Shown here one piece after another: positions 24,444-35,305 of a DNA stretch of 64,000 bases; the first letter of the stretch is position 1, and every line of letters begins with the position of its first letter. Source of the DNA: Periplaneta americana (lineage: Eukaryota > Arthropoda > Insecta > Blattodea > Blattidae); NCBI RefSeq assembly GCF_040183065.1, contig NC_091121.1, forward strand, positions 39,296,787 to 39,360,786. The letters run 5' to 3'. The notes beneath the pieces are model-generated. The model did not search any database. It worked only from the letters and a program-made list of their open reading frames with translations, and was not told the DNA's origin. The position numbers and the translations under genes are program-made.

Positions 24444-24735
24444 AATTGTCTCTGGAGACAAAGAGGAAGGCATAAAATAGAAAAGATTAGAGAAAGGTGG
24501 GTTTTCAGTGAAAGGCCTGCCCTTGAGTAGAACACTGAATGAATGAATGAATGAATGAATGAATGAATGAATGAATGAATGAATGAATGAATGAATGAAT
24601 GAATGAATGAAATTGTCTCTCCAAACATTCCTATCTTGTGCTCTTTCACGTCGTCTTCTTCCTCGTACTTCCCAGTCGTACAGGTCTATTAATTTAGGAA
24701 TCCTCTCCATTCCTTCTTTCTTCCACTGTTGTAGA
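24444..24735. mobile_element. two LINE 3' ends meeting tail to tail at (GAAT)n
   Basis: From the left, LINE B copy 3 (plus) ends GGCCTGCCCTTGAGTAGAAC ACTGAAT and enters (GAAT)n at 24537-24611. From the right, a minus-strand LINE-like C-terminus (LIDLYDWEVRGRRRRERAQD followed by RNVWRDNF) runs into the same tract as (ATTC)n. Arg-rich GRRRR followed by AQDRNVWR is characteristic of LINE C-termini. Either two insertions share one tail or one landed in the other. Confidence 0.6.
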
Positions 24736-24779
24736 TATATTTTGTTCCACCTCCATTATTCGTCGAATCTATATATTTC

Positions 24780-24780
<1 letters not shown>

Positions 24781-24841
<61 letters not shown>

Positions 24842-25070
24842 TTAAAGGAACTAAAAACTCAACCAGTTTTAGATTACATTGTTCAATATCAGTCTAATTG
24901 GAAACATCATTTGGAAAGAATGAGTAATAGTAGACTCCCAAAGGCAATTTATGATTATGTACCGCATGGCCAAAGATCTGTGGGTCGTCCTGCTAAGAGA
25001 TGGCGTGAAAATTTTATGTGAGACCGTAACAGGCCTTGTGGCCAAACACTTGTCAGGCAGAAGAAAGAAG

Positions 25071-25140
<70 letters not shown>
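24781..25140 (+). pseudogene. LINE I C-terminal fragment inside an (ATT)n array
   Basis: Between (ATT)n at 24781-24842 and (ATT)n at 25068-25140 lies a LINE C-terminus: ELKTQPVLDYIVQYQSNWK, HHLERMSNSRLPKAIYDYVP, GQRSVGRPAKRWRENFM, stop, then DRNRPCGQTLVRQKK. The right tract is likely its own tail and the left one its target. The frame is nearly clean with one stop near 25020. Confidence 0.78.
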
Positions 25141-25144
<4 letters not shown>

Positions 25145-26690
25145 AGCGAATAATTACTAAGAACAAATTGTAATAATGATTAGGAATACGAAGAACATGA
25201 TGATGGCAATGAAGAAAAAATAACAATGATGATCGTAATGAATACAAAAAAAGTATATAAAAGAGATAATGATTTTATTGTGATAATGGTTTTAATATTG
25301 AAAGTATTGGTGGCAATGGTAGTTAAGCTACTCCGTACTATGGTGATATTACGGGTAACGGTTATCATAATGATAATGACGATGATGATGATAATGGTGG
25401 TGGCGGTGGTGATGATGGTAGTAGTGGTGGTGGTGGTGATGGTAGTAGTGGAAGCGGAAATAAAATTCTAAATTTAAAGTAGCCGCTTACGATGGGAAAA
25501 AAATGCAATTAATTATGAGAACGAGTAAGGAAATAAGAAAGAGATGGAAGTAAAAGACGATAGAATAACAGCAAGAATAATTAGAACACTGGTAACATTA
25601 AATCTCTGGTAGTGAACTACAATACTTTTCTGAAGCGGAGAATGTTGGTTCGTAAGCTCGTGTCTACTACACCCGTCCCACGACTGCGTGAGGGGCGGAG
25701 TTGGGAGCTCATCTCCGCAATAAAAACCACCTCAGGAAGCGTCTTTTGGAAGTGCTTCGTGTGGCCTTTTTTTTTTCTCCACACGTGCGCAGCACAATGT
25801 GAGTAAGATACACGTCATGCTTAACTTAAAAACAAAAACTAGCTTTACCGTAATCTAAAATTTATCGCGCGGTACATCTCTGTATTGGTATGGCCCGTTA
25901 CTATGTCCCTAATTAGAGCTAAGAGACAGGGTCCACGATTTATTCAATTGGTCTGATTTTTGTCTCGATCCTGGATATTCCTTTTACCCATTTGGATTTC
26001 TGTTAATCTTGTTTCTGATCCTTAGAACATTCTCAAATTTTATAGACACTTGTCGGATTAACCGTTAATTGGAGACTTCACGGAGCCAAGACTACATTAA
26101 CGTCAGTACAGCATAGGACACTGCTCTGACAGAAATGACTGCCATTAAATGATGCGTACCTTCCCATTATACGATAGTACATGGCACACTGTAATTAAAA
26201 TAATAATTGTCTTAAGTAACTGTTTATCTTATTATCCCAGGTCGCATACCTACTGAACTCTTCCTTTTTCGTAGACTCAGTTCTTCACTGGCATAATTCT
26301 CCACCTGCTCTGATTTGATTGTAACGTCCATTTCTTCCTCTAGCTCATTTGTTTACTGTTACTGTTAAGTCGTCGACATTTCATATATTTCTCTTCGTAC
26401 TCCCATTCTTCTAATAAATATTTAACTTTAATGCCATCACCATAACATAACAAAATTATAACAGCTGACGTTTCCAGTAATGTTACTTATCTGCCGCCTG
26501 GATCGCTAGTTATATGCGCGCGCATGTCTGTCTAGCAGGAAATATGGTCAAGAGTCCATACTGTATTCAGTATTGTTCCTTTCAATGTGCAGATTTACAC
26601 TAGACATTTCTTCCTCGTCCCGTCCCGTGATCACTTTGATCAACTTTCCGTCCCTTCGCGTATGTGGTACCTAAGAAGTTACGTCCATTT
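25141..26690. other. unassigned interval with (GAT)/(GGT) low-complexity stretch
   Basis: 25226-25471 is a degenerate GAT/GGT triplet tract. 25612-25806 holds a 64-codon plus frame with a less AT-rich stretch (CGTCCCACGACTGCGTGAGG) but no recognised family. The rest is AT-rich. Confidence 0.35.
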
Positions 26691-26886
26691 TCGGTTTTTC
26701 CCCTTCAAAATTTTCTACAGTTCCTTCAGTGGAACAGCGTAACCCGGAGTGAGACAAGTGGCCAACAGGCTTGGAGCTCACATATTTAGTTTTTTTCAGC
26801 CCCGAACCCCTTGCAAGGACGCGTTTTGCGTACCTTTTAAATTTCTCCTCCCATTTCACCTCTTCAATTCAATTCAATTCAATTCA
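26691..26886. repeat. dispersed repeat carrying an empty SINE site
   Basis: ACAGTTCCTTCAGTGGAACA, GACAAGTGGCCAACAGGCTT, CAGCCCCGAAC and TGCAAGGACGCGTTTTGCG match 39915-40320 without the SINE that sits there at 40001-40252. It ends in (ATTCA)n at about 26866-26886, where the other copy has (TTCA)n. The minus strand has a 62-codon frame with no known family. Confidence 0.75.
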
Positions 26887-26887
26887 C

Positions 26888-27458
26888 GGGGTTAGGTACA
26901 GCTTACAGCAGTAAAATTTTGGAAATATTCAATATTTTTTCCTCCATTACTGTATCTTGTACAATAATGAAAATTAGTATGTGCAAAACACTGTCCTTCT
27001 GACATATGAAAACAATATTTTTACGGTTTAAAAAAATTATTTACATTATTTTTTTCAAAATTAAGTTTACTGTGCAGTGATGAAGCGTATACTCAAAAAC
27101 TATCCAACATTCTGTGATGTAATTTTTTGTTTGTATTTATGCATGTCATATCTACAATATGATGCAAAATCACTTCTCTACCTTTGATAGATTGTCTGAT
27201 AAAAAATAAATTCGTTTAAAAAATGGTCAAATATTAATATTTTCTTCTAACACAAAGTAAAAAAAAATATATATATATATATATATTTATTAAGCAATGT
27301 AGTTGAAAGACATGAGTTTCAGCAATAAAATAAAAGGGAGAGAACATGAAAAAGTTAACAAGTTTATGAGTTATGAGGGAAACGCTTCATCACTGCACAG
27401 TAAACTGCCACCGTTTTGAATTTTGAAAAAAAAAAATATAAATATTTTTTTTAATCGT

Positions 27459-27515
<57 letters not shown>

Positions 27516-27638
27516 CATATAACAGAAGGGCAATGTTGACACATACCAATTTTCATTACTGTACAAGATACAGTAATGGAGGAAAAAAATGTTGAATATT
27601 TCCAAACATTTTACTGCTGTAAGCTGCATCTAACCCCT
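26888..27638. mobile_element. long-TIR element E, copy 2 (with empty TA site)
   Basis: A 751-bp element whose ends are inverted copies over roughly 190 bp. The left arm runs GGGGTTAGGTACAGCTTACA, TTACTGTATCTTGTACAATA, GTGCAGTGATGAAGCG, and the complement returns at 27385-27638, expanded by (AT)n at 27463-27512. Another (AT)n lies at 27269-27290. At 27153-27154 is the intact TA that carries a 1.1-kb transposon in copy 1. The element is non-coding. Confidence 0.85.
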
Positions 27639-27639
27639 T

Positions 27640-28030
27640 AATACATACACGTTTACTGTGGGAATACTTTCACACAAAGAATTTCTATAAGCAGCTATAA
27701 CAACTACAGTATTAAGATAAAAATTTCTTAAAACAATTATTATGATTATACAGGCAGACCAAAATTGACTTTTAAAAAACTTTTGTTGTGAATTCAGCTG
27801 ATTTTTATATTTCTGAGTGTGCTGAATCCAAAAATGGTTTCCGTTTTTCTCTATCACGTATAGATTTTTTTGAAATCTCAGATTAAATACTTAATACTCA
27901 AGTAAAAGATTCTTGAAAGACAATTCTTCTGCTGTAATTATTATTACTATACCTATGTTGAACAATAATATAATAATTACACATACCAAGTCTTTAGAAT
28001 GTATTTAACATCATCATTTCCATACTAATA
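27640..28030. other. unassigned AT-rich interval
   Basis: No recognisable feature. Confidence 0.4.
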
Positions 28031-28031
28031 T

Positions 28032-28985
28032 TTTCTCTTTATCTTCTCTGTAAAACTTAGAGATGATACCGGGTTTTCTCGAAGTAGTGACCAGTAATAG
28101 TCATCTATCATAGACACATTTCAACGTCCTTGATATCTTCTCTCCATTACCTTAATGTCCTGATGTAAAAGTTCACCCTGTTCATCACTGCCTGCTCCCA
28201 TATTTGCAGGGAAGAAATCCAAATGTGATTTTAAGAAAGTGAAGTTTCAAGCTCAGGCAACACAATTCTACATACAAACTTTTGAAGCAGATTCTGGACA
28301 ATGTTCTTGTAGTTGATATCCTTCGTATTCCCCAGAAATTTGTAAATACATCTCTGAATGAACTCCATACGTCATTACAGTAACAAATATGTTGTGAAAC
28401 ATCAGTTTCCGGATGTGAGGTCCAACAAAAACACCTTCTTTGAGTTTGGCCTCTGACAAATGAGGAAAAGCTTCACACAAATATTTGAAACATCTCCAGT
28501 TTTAGATAATGATATCACAAATTGTTTCATTATGCCTAGCTTAATGTGGAGTGGGAGAGTAGTATTTTTTTACGATTGACAAGGCTCATTCGCAAAAGTT
28601 TTTAATTCCCGGATCGAGAGTTTGGCGAACTGGACCCAGTGTTGCTCTCGGGCCCTGCTGTACCTCTCGCACAGAAAGCATGGGAACTTAGTAAATCCTC
28701 CTGTTGGCCGAGATCATGCATATAACTTTCAAGCCCACACAGACAATCTACTTATAATCTGAGTATATTACTTGTGTAAGGATTAGTTGTATGTTCTCGT
28801 AAGTTTCTTTTAAGTGCACAGAATGGCCAATAGAAAGTGATGCATATTTGTCACCATTGTGTAAGAGAACAGCTTTTAAGCTTCTTTTATAGAAATCAAC
28901 AAATAACCTCCCACATTTAGCGAACACACTTTTAAGCTTGTTTTCGCGTTCAGAGTGCAAAGATACATAATTAAGAACTGAAATT
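28032..28985 (-). pseudogene. degenerate copy of an uncharacterised repetitive protein family
   Basis: Minus-strand pieces keep the order of a protein family I recognise as repetitive in arthropod and cnidarian genomes but whose function I do not know: RSLKAVLLHNGDKYASL, SVHLKETYENIQLI, a stop, GLKVICM, a ruined Cys segment, FKYLCEAFPHLSEAKLKEGV, FVGPHIRKLM, a scrambled segment, LKSHLDFFP, SDEQGELLHQDIKVM, ERRYQGR with TGA for Trp, then DDYYWSLLREN. At least four stops and several frameshifts make it a pseudogene. It may be transposon-borne or a dispersed gene family. Confidence 0.7.
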
Positions 28986-29022
28986 CATGAAAAGCTTCTC
29001 AGTGGTTGGCCTGTGCTATCAG

Positions 29023-29268
29023 CAGGGCTTGGAAGGTGAAGACCTATAAATTTCCTAAAAAAATTTTAAAAGACCTAAAGATATACTAAAAAGGACCTAA
29101 AGACAGGAAAAAGGGACTTAAAAAAGGTGATCCAAATTAATTAATAATTTTAGTTTCAATTACCCATTTAAAGAATATAATGTTTCAAAAATACAAAATT
29201 CTGGTGGTATGCAATATACAGTGCGAAAAAAACTATATGAATGATATGCTTCTTCTTTCATATATTAA

Positions 29269-29314
<46 letters not shown>

Positions 29315-29928
29315 GATTAACATAACTTGAAAAAGGAATTCCGTGTTTGTTAAAAAAAAAGTACTTGGGGAATTCAGAATGAACGATTTTTGCGACCTAG
29401 AATGAATACAGCGAACCCGCAATGGACAACCTGGAGAAAGAAATCGAAATTAGTATAACTAGAATAGCCTATCTTGTTTAACCTAGTGTAGTTACAGAAA
29501 TCGGACTTCGGAAACTTTACCTCGGTTAACATTGCATCATATCACAATAGTCATCTCCATGTTCTTAGGTGTAAAGGATAGTCGGTTTTCTGACAGCACG
29601 TTGCGAAACATCTAGAAACTTCTGTCCTCATCAACGGTTGTCATTGGTGCATACTTGAAGCAAGTGAGATCTCGTGGTGAATTGTAAAAATGGAAGTAAA
29701 AATGTAGTCGAAAGAAGCTGAAGTTGTAAAAAAAAAAGCCATAACGATCTAACAAGGGTCTAAAAAGGTCCAATAAGCCGAAAAACTCCGAAAAAGACAA
29801 AAAAGGACAAATAAAACCCACCATTTTCTGGCCTGCAATGACCCAAAATGAACATATATTATGTTGGGTCTCGTCTTCAGACACTCGAAAAAAAATAAAA
29901 AGTATTTTTCCTCAACTTCCGAGCCCTA
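29023..29928. mobile_element. hAT-like non-autonomous transposon (906 bp)
   Basis: The left end is CAGGGCTTGGAAGGTGAAG and the right end on the other strand is TAGGGCTCGGAAGTTGAGG. The flanks GCTATCAG (29015-29022) and GTTATCAG (29929-29936) are an 8-bp duplication with one change, the length used by hAT transposases. The interior is AT-rich with a (TA)n at 29271-29311. Stretches near the ends are rich in A-tract/GACCTAAA-like repeats. No transposase remains. Confidence 0.72.
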
Positions 29929-29936
29929 GTTATCAG

Positions 29937-30281
29937 TAAAACGATATACATGAAACGATATGATATGTGTACGTTTCTAAACCAAAAAGTCATTTTTAAA
30001 GTAGGCCTGCCATTGTTTGAACCCCTTTATTAATCGGTTGCGGTTGCTGCCGTGTGGTATCTGTTGAGAAACTGAAAATTAGTGCTAAAAATATTTTCAT
30101 TCTAGTGTTGAAAGTACTTTTCACACGTTATTGTGTATAAGCCAATTTTAACACGTTTAAGTATATGCCTATTTCCATAGATAAATATGTTTTACTTGGA
30201 AATATATGTTATATTATTACAGAAAGGGGTTTATTAAGAAAATGAAGTACTGGTTTAAAATGCGTTACTAATAGACGTTAC

Positions 30282-30338
<57 letters not shown>

Positions 30339-31370
30339 TTTACTTATTTGAACGATCATAATAATGGTACACTTTTGGTTCGCACTCCCGATGAAGCAAA
30401 AGCTTGTGGCCGGGAGTGGAGTTTACATCGAATAATGAAAAAGTAATATTACAAGTTTAAGCCTACACTAAAATAATTATTTAATTGTTTAATTTAAATA
30501 ATCAAATATAAGTAAGCAAAAGTAAAGTGATGAATATCAAAATAATAATATATTTGCCTTCAATAATTATCTTTCTTTTTTATTTAATGTATCACATCAC
30601 ATTATATTGTACAAATGTTATGTTTTATTTAACGACGCTCGCAACTGCAGAGGTTATATCAGCTTCGCCGGATGTGCCGGAATTTTGTCCCGCAGGAGTT
30701 ATTTTACATGCCAGTAAATCTACTGACATGAGCCTGATATATATTGTACATGTTTATTGTATTCAGGACCCTTGTGGTCACTCAAATTCTTTGAGCTGAT
30801 GTCTATAATTTAGAAAAATATATATGAAATACAATGAAATTATATCAAATATATGTAAGCAAAGAAAGTGATGAATATCAAAATAATAATACAAGAAATA
30901 CAATTAAATTATGTCAGGTAAAACATAGAAGATTCGGTTAACTAGAAAGTAGAAATAATAAAATGAAATTAAAAATATTAAATAATACAATTGTAAAATA
31001 AATACAAAATATTATGCAATAATATAATGGAGTAATAATTATTTTATACATAAATGATACTTTAGTTTTAATTGATTTATTGAATTTTGAAAGATTGAAA
31101 GATTCCTAACTTAGAAAATATTTGTTTTTTTTTTTTTTCAAAATAATACATAATACAAACACTTTCAAAATAATAAAATTTGATTTTAGACATTTTTCCA
31201 TTTTGTGACTAGGAATTTTTCAGTGAATATTTCCAGGGAATATTTCTGATGACAAATTTCCCGGGAATTTACCTATCACTGCTTCTAACACTCAAAATAA
31301 ATTTTGGACCATAAGACTCCTTTATCTCACAAACATCGACAATTACTTACCTATTTTTTATTTAACTAGG
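29937..31370. other. unassigned AT-rich interval with (AAT)n
   Basis: (AAT)n at 30283-30338. A short inverted pair CACTCCCG/CGGGAGTG lies near 30385-30418. Sequence at 30217-30280 resembles 33545-33620 (ATTACAGAAAG, then ACGTTACTT), a weak dispersed repeat. SINE group 5 fragment listed separately. Confidence 0.4.
30615..30745 (-). repeat. SINE group 5, 3' part
   Basis: The minus strand runs CATGTCAGTAGATTTACTGG, CGGGACAAAATTCCGGCACA to GAGCGTCGTTAAATAAAACA, matching the copy at 21315-21513. The tRNA head is missing. Confidence 0.8.
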
Positions 31371-32310
31371 AGTGATTTAGTGAAAATGCTACTGGCAGAT
31401 GTTGGGTTTCAGGATCGGAGCCTACATCTCTGAGAGGTACACACGCGAAATTACACACTGCTGGGTAAGGGAGTAGCCCTATCTGGATGTAGGCGTGGTC
31501 CCCGACTCACACGCGGTAACTTATATCATTTACCTCACTCCTGTACTTAACCTGCTTATACCAACACTGCGCTTTATGTCGACCGGCCTTCCTCATGCTA
31601 TGATTAGCTTCGGGCTATTGATGTTTCAATACTTCTAATATGATGGAAACCTTGATCGTATTATTTACCTTAAACGTAAACACATTAATCATTTTCTATC
31701 CTGGAGTGACAGATGGTACGTATAGATTTCTCTTCAAACTATAATTTATGTTGCACAAAACCTGGTATTTGAATGACCACCCATCACGGACAATATGTAC
31801 TTCCTCGTGTAAATAAAATGGCAGACAAGAAAACGGCAGATGGAGGTAGTGACGAACGTTCGTATATCGATTTATTTCCTTGTCGATTTTCTTACGAATT
31901 CCGACGTGTCTGAAGCTGTAACGTTTCAAGTTACAAATACTGCAGATTTGGTTCCGATTCCAGGCAGGAACACATATCGAAACCCTTTTTGTCGTACGGT
32001 ACTGGTTTGTACAGAGCTAGGAAGTTCGTACCAAAACTGTTAGGTTGTGTGAGCTTGGACTATGTAGGCTATATATCTACCGAATGAAAAATAATAGCGC
32101 ATCTCTCAATATCAGTGAACCAGAACGACAAACATGTAGTACAGCCGTGTGGTAACCAAACATGTGCTCCAATCGTCCACAGTCTTAAGACAAGAAAATA
32201 ATAAACGAATATAAAAAAAACAATAATTTGTAATTATAATCTTAGTAACTCCCAAACTAAAACAATTTACACATGCATATGAAAATAATATACAAAGTAC
32301 ACAATTATGA
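31371..32310. other. unassigned interval
   Basis: 31380-31600 is less AT-rich (GCTACTGGCAGATGTTGGG, GGTAAGGGAGTAGCCCTATC) and may be an old repeat. Frames at 31696-31929 minus and 31840-32043 plus overlap each other and match nothing I know. Confidence 0.35.
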
Positions 32311-32313
32311 TTC

Positions 32314-32383
<70 letters not shown>

Positions 32384-32704
32384 CCGTGAAGGGCCTAGAC
32401 CGATCAGCCGGCTGCTGGCCTCAGCCCACATGCCGAAGCAGAGGTGGACGATCAACCAACCAGAATGGGGATATCGTGTGGTTAGCACGATGATCCCCCC
32501 AACCATTATAGTTGGCATTTGCAACCGGATTTCGCTACCTATTGTAGCTCCCCAAGTGCATCACGATGCTGGGTGGGCACTGGTCCCATATACCGGCCGA
32601 AATTTAATGAAAAATTTCTTCCTCCATGAGGACTCGAACCAGCGCGCATTCTGTAACGCGAGCCCTATGCAGGATACCTTAAACCATGACGCCACGGCGC
32701 GGGA
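32314..32704 (-). repeat. SINE group 1, near full length
   Basis: Minus strand: head ending GCGCTGGTTCGAGTCCTCAT, body with ATCGTGATGCACTTGGGGAG and CCAGCAGCCGGCTGATCGG, end CCCTTCACGGATT and (ATT)n tail, seen on the plus strand as (AAT)n at 32314-32384. Its body is closely similar to the plus-strand copy at 9129. Confidence 0.9.
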
Positions 32705-32706
32705 CA

Positions 32707-34015
32707 ATTATGATTCTAGCTCATTATAACAAATAACAATGAACATTTATATTTTATCAAAAGAAATACTCTTTCTATGTTCAGAAAAAAATAAAAACAA
32801 TATAATTCGTACTCTGAAAATATTCGTTCTACGTCACAAGACGTTACTCGAACAAATCTAAATGATACAATATATCGTACTATCATCGAAGAGAACAACT
32901 ATTTTGTTAATCTAATAGTGTATCTTGTATGTGGCACATAATATTAAACCCATATTTGTTTTCAAGAAAATTTTTCGTTTCTATTGTAATTGCAGCTAGG
33001 AAGTTTGTATCGTAATTCCTATGTTGAACTTGGACTGAAAAGCAACCGAATGCATAGCAGCACGAGACGTCAACATTTAACGAAGAATAATCCGGGAAAG
33101 AATAAACGTGTTACACACTCCTGTTTGCTTAATTATTTAATAACTGAAGAGTTTACTTTTCTTTAAATCAAGCATAATATTAATATTACGTAAATAATAC
33201 AATAATAACAGAATAACTCACTTTTTTCAGAACCTAAAATATTAATATAAATGAACAATATTCTTCAAATTATTGACGACTCTACACAGCTCCAGAGAAT
33301 GATACTATGAACATATTGTGTATCATAGACAAATAACTGTGTATCGTCTGTACCGAGCGGAGCAGGGCCAGAGTCCGAGCAGGGCGAGGCGCGGGTGACA
33401 TCTATAGGCTACTCCCCGATGTACTTAACTGAAATCTACTGCTGTGGTAAGAACTTCCTACCTATGATACTGACTGGTGAACAGATAGTCAACTTGAAAC
33501 CATAGTAACGCACTCTATCGGTCCCCACCATTGCGATCCTAGTTGTGTTATTACAGAAAGACGTTTATGAGGAGAATGAAGTAGGCCTAATGTTTTAAAA
33601 ATGTTACTAGTAGGCGTTACTTCAGAATATAGACAGTTTCAAAACGCAATGTGTTCCTACTTCGATTAATATCGATCGGGTAGAAGCCATCTGGATCTCG
33701 GATACCTTTTCGTATGTTACTGCAGTTTAATGAGCTGTTTAGTCTAACTCAAAACCATATTATACCTATCGATGTGCTGAGCAATAATGAAACTGTCTTA
33801 AAAATCCGCCAACATAACAATCAATTAACTAATGCTATTATCAGCAGACGGAGTCCTGGGCTTCCACGACATCACTGACGCCCGTGTCTAGGTCAGATGT
33901 AACAGCATTCAGATCGTGACCTGAGGGACGCCAGCTACACCAGTCGAAGGAATCCAGACCAGGCTATGCACTTGCTTCTTGGGTCTTGCAACAATTGTGA
34001 ACATCTCCACTGGTC
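32707..34015. other. unassigned interval
   Basis: 33340-33410 is GC-rich (GAGCGGAGCAGGGCCAGAG, GGGCGAGGCGCGGGTGAC) and 33840-33960 moderately so. Neither gives a recognisable frame. Confidence 0.35.
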
Positions 34016-34017
34016 AC

Positions 34018-34165
34018 CCTTGGTGACTCATGTCGCAGCGTATCCGGCTGCAAATCCGGAGAATCCGGGTTCGACTACCGGCAGAGGATTAGAGATTTAC
34101 CTATCACGTACCTTACGGATTGGACGTGTTTCCTTTGTTCTGTGTTGTCTTCAGCGATACTCTTG
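34018..34165 (+). repeat. SINE group 6 with Cys-like tRNA head
   Basis: ATGTCGCAGCGTATCCGGCT with an anticodon-arm-like CCGG-CTGCAAAT-CCGG and B-box GGGTTCGACTACC. It then continues as ACGTACCTTACGGATTGGAC. The downstream TTGTCTT...TGTGTCAG resembles the tails at 46520-46600 and 37764-37850. Confidence 0.6.
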
Positions 34166-34282
34166 TGTCAGACTGTATACAGTCGAGCCGCAGTATTTGT
34201 GTAACTAACGAGTAGTGATTAAGCATCTGATGAGGTAAATAAAACATAATTAACTATAAAATGATGATGATGAGTGATGAAA

Positions 34283-34502
34283 ATACTTACTTACTTAAAT
34301 GGCTTTTAGAGAACCCGGGGGTTCATTGCCGCCCTCACATAAGCCCGCCACCGGTCCCTGTTCTGAGCAAGATTAATCCAGTTCCTATCATCATATCCCA
34401 CCTCCCTCAAATCCATTTTAATATTATCCTCCCATTTACGTCTCTGTCTTCCCAAAGGTATTTTTCCCTCAGGTCCTCCAACTAACACTCTATATGTATT
34501 TA
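34283..34502 (-). pseudogene. LINE A copy 3, C-terminal fragment
   Basis: The minus frame contains GGPEGKIPLGRQRRKWEDN, IKMDLREVGYDDRNWINLAQ and RAAMNPRVL, and a (TAAG)n tail at 34283-34297. Its truncated 5' end touches the mitochondrial insert at about 34503. Confidence 0.85.
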
Positions 34503-34508
34503 TGGAAA

Positions 34509-34742
34509 TGCGGATTTGACCCTAAATCAAGAGCTCGATTACCATTCTCTCTATGATTTTTTCTAATTGCAGTAATTTTCCTAATCTTTGATGTAGAAAT
34601 TGCCCTATTATTAACAATAACAATTATTATATATACATCAAGAATTATAATATGAACAATTATCAGAACAATATTTTTATTAATTCTGGTAGTAGGCCTA
34701 TACCATGAATGAAATCAAGGATCATTAGAATGAGCATCATAG
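34509..34742 (+). pseudogene. ND3: nuclear copy of mitochondrial ND3 (C-terminal part)
   Basis: Read with the invertebrate mitochondrial code (TGA Trp, ATA Met, AGA Ser), this gives CGFDPKSSARLPFSLWFF, LIFDVEIALLL, LVVGLYHEWNQGSLEWAS and a TAG stop at 34740-34742, about 77 residues with no break. These are the conserved blocks of NADH dehydrogenase subunit 3 of complex I. The N-terminal third is missing. In the nuclear code it would hit TGA stops, so it is not a nuclear gene. The intact mitochondrial frame suggests a fairly recent transfer. Confidence 0.95.
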
Positions 34743-34805
34743 GATAGTAGTTAACTATAACATTTGGGTTGCATTAAAAAAGTATTGATTATTCAATCTA
34801 TCTTA
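34741..34805 (+). pseudogene. trnA: nuclear copy of mitochondrial tRNA-Ala (TGC)
   Basis: The acceptor AGGATAG pairs with CTATCTT. The D stem is GTTA/TAAC and the anticodon region GGGTTGCAT. It overlaps the ND3 stop by two bases as in insect mitochondria. Confidence 0.88.
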
Positions 34806-34868
34806 AATAAGAAGCAACTGATTGCAATCAGTTTCGACCTGATATTTAGATAGATATTATCCTTATTT
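34806..34868 (+). pseudogene. trnR: nuclear copy of mitochondrial tRNA-Arg (TCG)
   Basis: The acceptor AATAAG pairs with CTTATT. The anticodon arm ATCAG-TTTCGAC-CTGAT is intact. It directly follows tRNA-Ala. Confidence 0.9.
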
Positions 34869-34934
34869 TTAACTGAAACCAAAAAGAGGTATATTACTGT
34901 TAATAATAAAATTGAATTAAATGTTCCAGTTAAG
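34869..34934 (+). pseudogene. trnN: nuclear copy of mitochondrial tRNA-Asn (GTT)
   Basis: The acceptor TTAACTG pairs with CAGTTAA and the anticodon arm holds ACTGTTAAT. Its 3' edge overlaps the target site of the SINE inserted just downstream. Confidence 0.9.
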
Positions 34935-34944
34935 GAAATGTGTA

Positions 34945-35234
34945 AAAAAGGTAAAAAGTGAGTAAAGGTATCCCCGTAACATGCCATGAAAGCACTTGGG
35001 GGGCATGGAGGTAGAGCCCCATGCTTTCCATGACCTCGGCACTAGAATGAGGTGGTGTGGTCGGCACCACGCTCTGGCCGCCTTTTACCCCCGGGAAACA
35101 CCCGGTACTCAATTTTATAGGAGGCTGAGTGAACCTCGGGGCCGTTCTGAAAGTTTGGCAACGAGAAAAAAATCCTATCACCACCTGGGATCGAACCCCG
35201 GACCTTCCAGTCCGTAGCCAGCTGCTGGCCGCCC
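34945..35234 (-). repeat. SINE group 3 inserted in the mitochondrial copy (14-bp TSD)
   Basis: Bounded by TAAGGAAATGTGTA at 34931-34944 and 35235-35248. On the minus strand a tRNA-like head is degraded but keeps CTACGGACTGGAAGGTCC and B-box GGGTTCGATCCCAGG. The body has TTGCCAAACTTTCAGAACGG, and the end GTTACGGGGATACCTTTAC is followed by a T/A-rich tail. The copy at 49705-49996 has the fuller head. Confidence 0.95.
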
Positions 35235-35238
35235 TAAG

Positions 35239-35304
35239 GAAATGTGTAGAACAAGTAAAAGCTGCTAACTTATTACTTTAGCGGTTAAACTCCGTTTACA
35301 TTTC
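35239..35304 (+). pseudogene. trnS1: nuclear copy of mitochondrial tRNA-Ser1 (GCT)
   Basis: GAAATGT pairs with ACATTTC, and AAAAGCTGCTAACTT holds the GCT anticodon. Its first bases are duplicated left of the SINE, so the SINE split tRNA-Asn from tRNA-Ser1. Confidence 0.88.
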
Positions 35305-35305
35305 T

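Noticed and set aside
24434..24710. minus-strand frames with SFIH repeats
   Set aside because: The repeat part is the (GAAT)n microsatellite; only the Arg-rich end is plausibly LINE coding sequence.
25226..25471. 81-codon frame rich in Met and Val
   Set aside because: It translates a degenerate GAT/GGT triplet tract.
34261..34485. 74-codon plus frame beginning MMMMSDENTYLLKWL and its relative at 142-357
   Set aside because: Antisense of the LINE A C-terminus; the true coding strand is minus.
34996..35217. 73-codon frame starting MGGMEVEPHAF and relative at 49741
   Set aside because: It lies within SINE group 3, so it is a repeat-borne frame and not a gene.
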